Of a stretch of DNA of 5,703 bases, positions 3,521 through 5,703 are shown in pieces. The DNA is taken from contig DATDMG010000080.1 in assembly GCA_036518955.1 (NCBI GenBank), positions 1 to 5,703 on the forward strand, given 5' to 3'. Source of the DNA: DATDMG01 sp036518955 (GTDB taxonomy: Bacteria > Actinomycetota > Actinomycetes > Actinomycetales > Kineosporiaceae). The notes beneath the pieces were generated by a model that saw only the letters and a program-made list of their open reading frames with translations, did no database searches and was not told where the DNA came from. Made by a program: the position numbers and the translations under genes. Position 1 is the stretch's first letter. Each line of letters opens with the position of its first letter.

Positions 3521-3727
3521 GGAACGAGAGGTCTGCGGCTGGGCGACCAGCCCGAGCGCCCCGATCAGGAAGCTGGCCATCAGCCGATCGTCTTCGGTGA
3601 CGTGGTCCTGACCTGAGGCCGCCATCGCCTCCATTCCGTTCTCCCAGCAGAGCGGGCAAGACCAGCAGTGGACCGCCCAAGCCACCTGATCCACCAGCTC
3701 GACGTGCCGATCGGTCACCGGGCTCAC
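3518..3727 (-). CDS. Small Cys-motif hypothetical protein, last gene of operon
   Basis: The protein has 69 residues, starting at GTG 3727, which overlaps the upstream stop by four bases (GTGA). It contains CWSCPLC (21-27, cysteines 21, 24, 27), an acidic middle (41-48) and a short hydrophobic helix MASFLIGALGLVAQ (50-63). Three closely spaced cysteines suggest metal binding, although a fourth ligand is not obvious; histidines 8, 20 and 42 are candidates. The hydrophobic segment is probably too short to span a membrane. The family is not recognised; it is typical of the last small genes in actinophage operons. Confidence 0.65.
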   Translation of the reverse strand: MSPVTDRHVELVDQVAWAVHCWSCPLCWENGMEAMAASGQDHVTEDDRLMASFLIGALGLVAQPQTSRS

Positions 3728-3957
3728 CGGACCGGTCCGCGCCGAGCCTTGCGGCCGGCGAGCTTCGTCGGGGCCGGCGGTCGCGGCTTCGGGCTGTGGT
3801 AGAGGGCGCACCGGTCCCCGGCCTCCGACAGCCGCCAGCCGTAGTGCTCCGCCGCGGCCCGAGCCTCAGCCAGGTCCGTGGTGCACAGGTGAATCGACTG
3901 CGGGCACGTGCCGTACCCGCTGCCGACATCGCAATAGAACGTGATCCCCGCCGACAT
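3724..3957 (-). CDS. Small Cys-containing protein, zinc-ribbon-like
   Basis: The protein has 77 residues. The ITFYCDVGSGYGTCPQSIHLC part (cysteines 9, 18, 25) followed by an Ala-rich helix (DLAEARAAAEHYGW, 28-41) and RCALYHSP (49-56) follows the plan of short actinophage zinc-ribbon proteins: Cys pair, helix with a terminal GW, second Cys/His pair. Here the second CPxC/H motif is weakened to C50 and H54. The tail is basic and Pro-rich. The ATG at 3957 overlaps the preceding TGA by one base (TGATG) and has GGAGGGG upstream, so it is well supported over the longer in-frame version. Nucleic acid or protein contact through zinc is inferred. Confidence 0.7.
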   Translation of the reverse strand: MSAGITFYCDVGSGYGTCPQSIHLCTTDLAEARAAAEHYGWRLSEAGDRCALYHSPKPRPPAPTKLAGRKARRGPVR

Positions 3958-4229
3958 CAGCCGACCCCCTCCAGCTCCCCGAACAGCAGTTCCTCGAACG
4001 GCAACTCCTCCTGATCCGGCCCCGCCGGGAACCGGGCCACGGGACGCGTCCACCGGCCGCGGCGGAGGGGATGGAGCCGGTCCCAGCAGTCCGGGCCAAT
4101 CCCCCGTGCCCGTGACGTCTCATCGGTCAAGGTCCGGTTGCAGGGCCCCGACCCATCCCGCCGCGGAGCCCGGCACCGTGCCGGCACGCCGCCGCTGACC
4201 AACGCCGGCAGGAGCGTCAGGGCGGTCAT
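3957..4229 (-). CDS. DUF6011-like Cys protein
   Basis: The protein has 90 residues. Its central part, GPCNRTLTDETSRARGIGPDCW (28-49), matches the DUF6011 pattern (Cys, small residues, LTD, S-x-x-x-GIGP-x-C) that is frequent in actinobacterial phages and mobile elements. Usual members have two cysteines close together before the LTD; here they are C19 and C30, ten residues apart, so the zinc site would be C19, C30, C48 and an unidentified fourth ligand. The C-terminus is acidic (QEELPFEELLFGELEG). The start at ATG 4229 has only a weak binding site, whereas a strong GGAGGAG lies further up near another ATG at 4254 in a different frame. The frame chosen is supported by the motif and by G/C third positions. 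Confidence 0.65.
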   Translation of the reverse strand: MTALTLLPALVSGGVPARCRAPRRDGSGPCNRTLTDETSRARGIGPDCWDRLHPLRRGRWTRPVARFPAGPDQEELPFEELLFGELEGVG

Positions 4230-4254
4230 GCCACACCACCGAAGCGCGTCGCAT

Positions 4255-5082
4255 TCACTGCTCTCCTCCGGTCCGGAGCGCCAGGCCCGAGGCCGCCGAC
4301 TCCCGTAACCGCTGCAGGTGACTTCGGGCAAGCCGCAGCGGGTCCTCCTCCAATGCCTCGGCGAGCAGGTTGATGCCGCGCAGGACCTCGGCGGCGGCGC
4401 GTCGGGCGTGTTCGGTGTCGAGGACGGCCCGGACCACGGCCTCGTCGTTGACCCGGGACCACAGGTGCTCACTGGTGGCTCCAGCCTCGACCGCGGCGAG
4501 GATCTTCCCGACACGTGCCGATTCAGGGTGGGTGCCACGGGGGCCTTCGGCGCGGAGACGCTCGATCTGCTGGTCCTTCCCGACGATGGTCCGGTCCCGG
4601 TAGGCGACCTGGGCGCGCAACTCATGCTCGACGCCGTGGTGCCGGTACAGCATCCACGCGGCGAGCCTCTCCACTCCACGGGCCCCGTCCAGCGGGTCCA
4701 GTGTTGGCGCAGGGCGCAGGATCGTCATGGACCGCGTGCGCCGCCCGGACGGCGGCGCCATGATCCCCCACGCGTCCGGGATGACCAGCCCGTCAACTAG
4801 CTCCGGTTCGGCGACGACCAGCCACCACCTGGAGCAGTACCGGGCCCACGGGTCGGCCTTCGTCGGGTCGGCGAGCTCAGCGAGGACGTCCGGGCGGGTC
4901 ACCTTCACCTCGTGCCCGACCAGGCCCCGGCCGCCGGCAATGGTGGTGGGCATCCAGATCAGGTCCGCGCGCCGCTTCCCGCACGGCGACTCGATCTCGG
5001 GGGCGAAGATCCCGCCCGGTGGCCGGCTCTCCGGCAGGTAGTGCCGTCGCAGCATCTCGATCACGTCCCGAGCGGTGGTCAC
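4255..5082 (-). CDS. PD-(D/E)XK nuclease-like protein
   Basis: The protein has 275 residues. Residues about 1-110 carry a restriction-nuclease-type core: RRAD (37-40), then GLVGHEVKVTRPDVLAEL (53-70) with E58-x-K60, giving the D...ExK triad with D40, E58 and K60. It continues with a Trp/Tyr-rich stretch (YCSRWWLVV, 82-90) and IPDAWGIMAP (101-110), a layout like MmcB-type and other small DNA-repair or phage PD-(D/E)XK proteins. Residues about 150-180 look coiled-coil and the rest is helical and charged. The start is GTG 5082, which overlaps the upstream stop by four bases; in-frame upstream sequence lies inside the DUF4326 gene and is Arg/Pro-rich shadow. The enzyme would be Mg2+-dependent if active. 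DNA cleavage or repair is inferred from the triad; the helical C-terminal half is unassigned. Confidence 0.75.
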   Translation of the reverse strand: MTTARDVIEMLRRHYLPESRPPGGIFAPEIESPCGKRRADLIWMPTTIAGGRGLVGHEVKVTRPDVLAELADPTKADPWARYCSRWWLVVAEPELVDGLVIPDAWGIMAPPSGRRTRSMTILRPAPTLDPLDGARGVERLAAWMLYRHHGVEHELRAQVAYRDRTIVGKDQQIERLRAEGPRGTHPESARVGKILAAVEAGATSEHLWSRVNDEAVVRAVLDTEHARRAAAEVLRGINLLAEALEEDPLRLARSHLQRLRESAASGLALRTGGEQ

Positions 5083-5633
5083 GACCGCACCCCGCCCGCC
5101 GCGGAGGCGGCCATCGCTGCCCGGATGGTGATGCCGTCCGGGCAGCAGTCGCAGCCGGTCTCGACGAAGTGCGTGAGCCGGTAACAGCGGCAGCACAGGT
5201 CGGCACCGTGCGACGAGCAGCAGGGCGTATACCGGGCGTCCGCCGGGTGCCGCTGGCCGCCCCGGGTGAAACGGCACAGCGCCCGGCCTTCGGCGGATGG
5301 CGGGTTCGCCAGCTCGAGCAGGACGTCGGCGTGACACGCCTGGTCGAGCGGGCACCAGCACGCCAGGTCGCGGCCAGCCAGCTCCCGGCGGACGACGTCA
5401 GCGGTGATCTCGGCGCCGCCGTACATCCCGAGCCGACCCGAGAGCAACGCAGCCCGGTACGTGGCGACGGCCTCCACCGCGGTGATCGCGTGGGCGAGCC
5501 CGGTGTCCTGGTCGACGACCGGTGTCCCGACTTTGATCGGATTGCCCCACCGGGTCGGCCGCGCGACGACGACCGCGCCGTCCGGGAGCCGCCAGCTGCG
5601 TGTGCGGCGGAGCTGGATCCGCTGCGGGCTCAC
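5079..5633 (-). CDS. DUF4326 protein with Cys-rich C-terminal extension
   Basis: The protein has 184 residues. The first about 115 residues are a clear DUF4326 domain: RIQLRRTRSWRLPDGAVVVA, then RWGNP (28-32), a helix with YRAALLSGR, then LACWCPLDQACHADVLLELAN (90-110) with C92, C94, C100 and H101. DUF4326 is common in actinophages and bacterial mobile elements; its activity is not known to me. The remaining about 70 residues add many cysteines (120, 138, 139, 147, 148, 150, 161, 163, 164), with pairs and a HxxxxxCC-type spacing that suggest one or two extra zinc sites. The GTG at 5633 is chosen because GGGGAGG sits a few bases upstream and the domain normally begins right there; the longer version from 5690 adds 19 unrelated residues. 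It overlaps the next gene by four bases. Confidence 0.85.
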   Translation of the reverse strand: MSPQRIQLRRTRSWRLPDGAVVVARPTRWGNPIKVGTPVVDQDTGLAHAITAVEAVATYRAALLSGRLGMYGGAEITADVVRRELAGRDLACWCPLDQACHADVLLELANPPSAEGRALCRFTRGGQRHPADARYTPCCSSHGADLCCRCYRLTHFVETGCDCCPDGITIRAAMAASAAGGVRS

Positions 5634-5703
5634 CAGCCCTCCCCGCGTTGGGCGCAGGGTGCAGGTTGGCCGGTTCGCGCGCTCAGCCACGGTCCACCGC
5701 CGC
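5630..5703 (-). CDS. Possible 3' end of an upstream operon gene
   Basis: One frame is open from the window edge to a TGA (5632-5630) that overlaps the GTG of the DUF4326 gene as GTGA, the junction type used elsewhere in this operon. Its tail reads LSARTGQPAPCAQRGEGW. A second frame ends sooner (AAVDRG, stop at 5685-5683) and is an equal rival. Only 23 codons are visible, so this is a guess from operon style. Confidence 0.25.
   Translation of the reverse strand, partial: GGGPWLSARTGQPAPCAQRGEGW

Noticed and set aside
2677..3600. Long ORFs on both strands over the lipoprotein gene
   Set aside because: They are Arg/Gly/Asp-rich shadow frames; only the frame with the lipobox has a consistent signal peptide and biased third positions.
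3957..4679. 240-residue version of the DUF6011-like gene
   Set aside because: The extra N-terminal 150 residues lie inside the nuclease gene in another frame and are Ser/Arg/Pro-rich shadow sequence.
4255..5361. 368-residue version of the nuclease-like gene
   Set aside because: The extra 93 residues overlap the DUF4326 gene out of frame and are Arg/Pro-rich; the GTGA junction at 5079-5082 gives a better start.

Overview
The window looks like accessory DNA from a high-GC actinobacterium: a temperate phage, prophage or integrative element. The signs are strongly GC-biased third codon positions, many GTG starts, GTGA stop/start overlaps, TANNNT-type -10 boxes placed for leaderless mRNAs, and tightly packed small Cys-rich genes. 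I see no integrase, capsid, terminase or transposase, so the type of element is inferred.

Layout. Bases 1-730 (plus strand) hold a possible gene end, a small single-span membrane protein with a Pro-rich tail (TTG start), about 230 bases without a gene, and a 44-residue acidic protein that appears leaderless. Bases 735-1026 are non-coding and highly structured. Read on the minus strand they hold two units, each made of a G-rich stretch phased every five bases (NNGGC repeated), then a near-identical 20-base block, then a hairpin shaped like a tRNA acceptor/T-arm minihelix with a TTCGA T-loop. Directly upstream on the same strand are two translationally coupled genes: a 190-residue phage-type protein (1498-2070) and a 154-residue protein with a probable winged-helix start (1037-1501). 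Proteins plus structured RNA could form one ribonucleoprotein-type cassette. This is the strongest candidate here for an undescribed system.

Divergent from that cassette is a gene for a ribbon-helix-helix protein (2176-2625). The 105-base gap between them holds facing -10 boxes and two GATGCG-based near-palindromes exactly 22 bases apart, the arrangement expected if this protein represses both directions. A small Cys/Arg-rich ORF (2560-2766, minus) and a secreted lipoprotein (2951-3508, plus) follow. A perfect 16-base sequence at 60-75 recurs in inverted orientation at 2856-2871, so the pair brackets the cassette; the copies may be operators or element ends.

Bases 3518-5703 are a minus-strand operon with nearly every junction overlapping: a DUF4326 protein fused to a Cys-rich tail, a PD-(D/E)XK-type nuclease-like protein, a DUF6011-like Cys protein, and two tiny Cys-containing proteins. 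The lipoprotein gene and this operon converge, and a small hairpin that contains both stop codons sits between them. Functions for the operon are inferred from family resemblance; it has the character of an actinophage or mobile-element early/accessory cluster.
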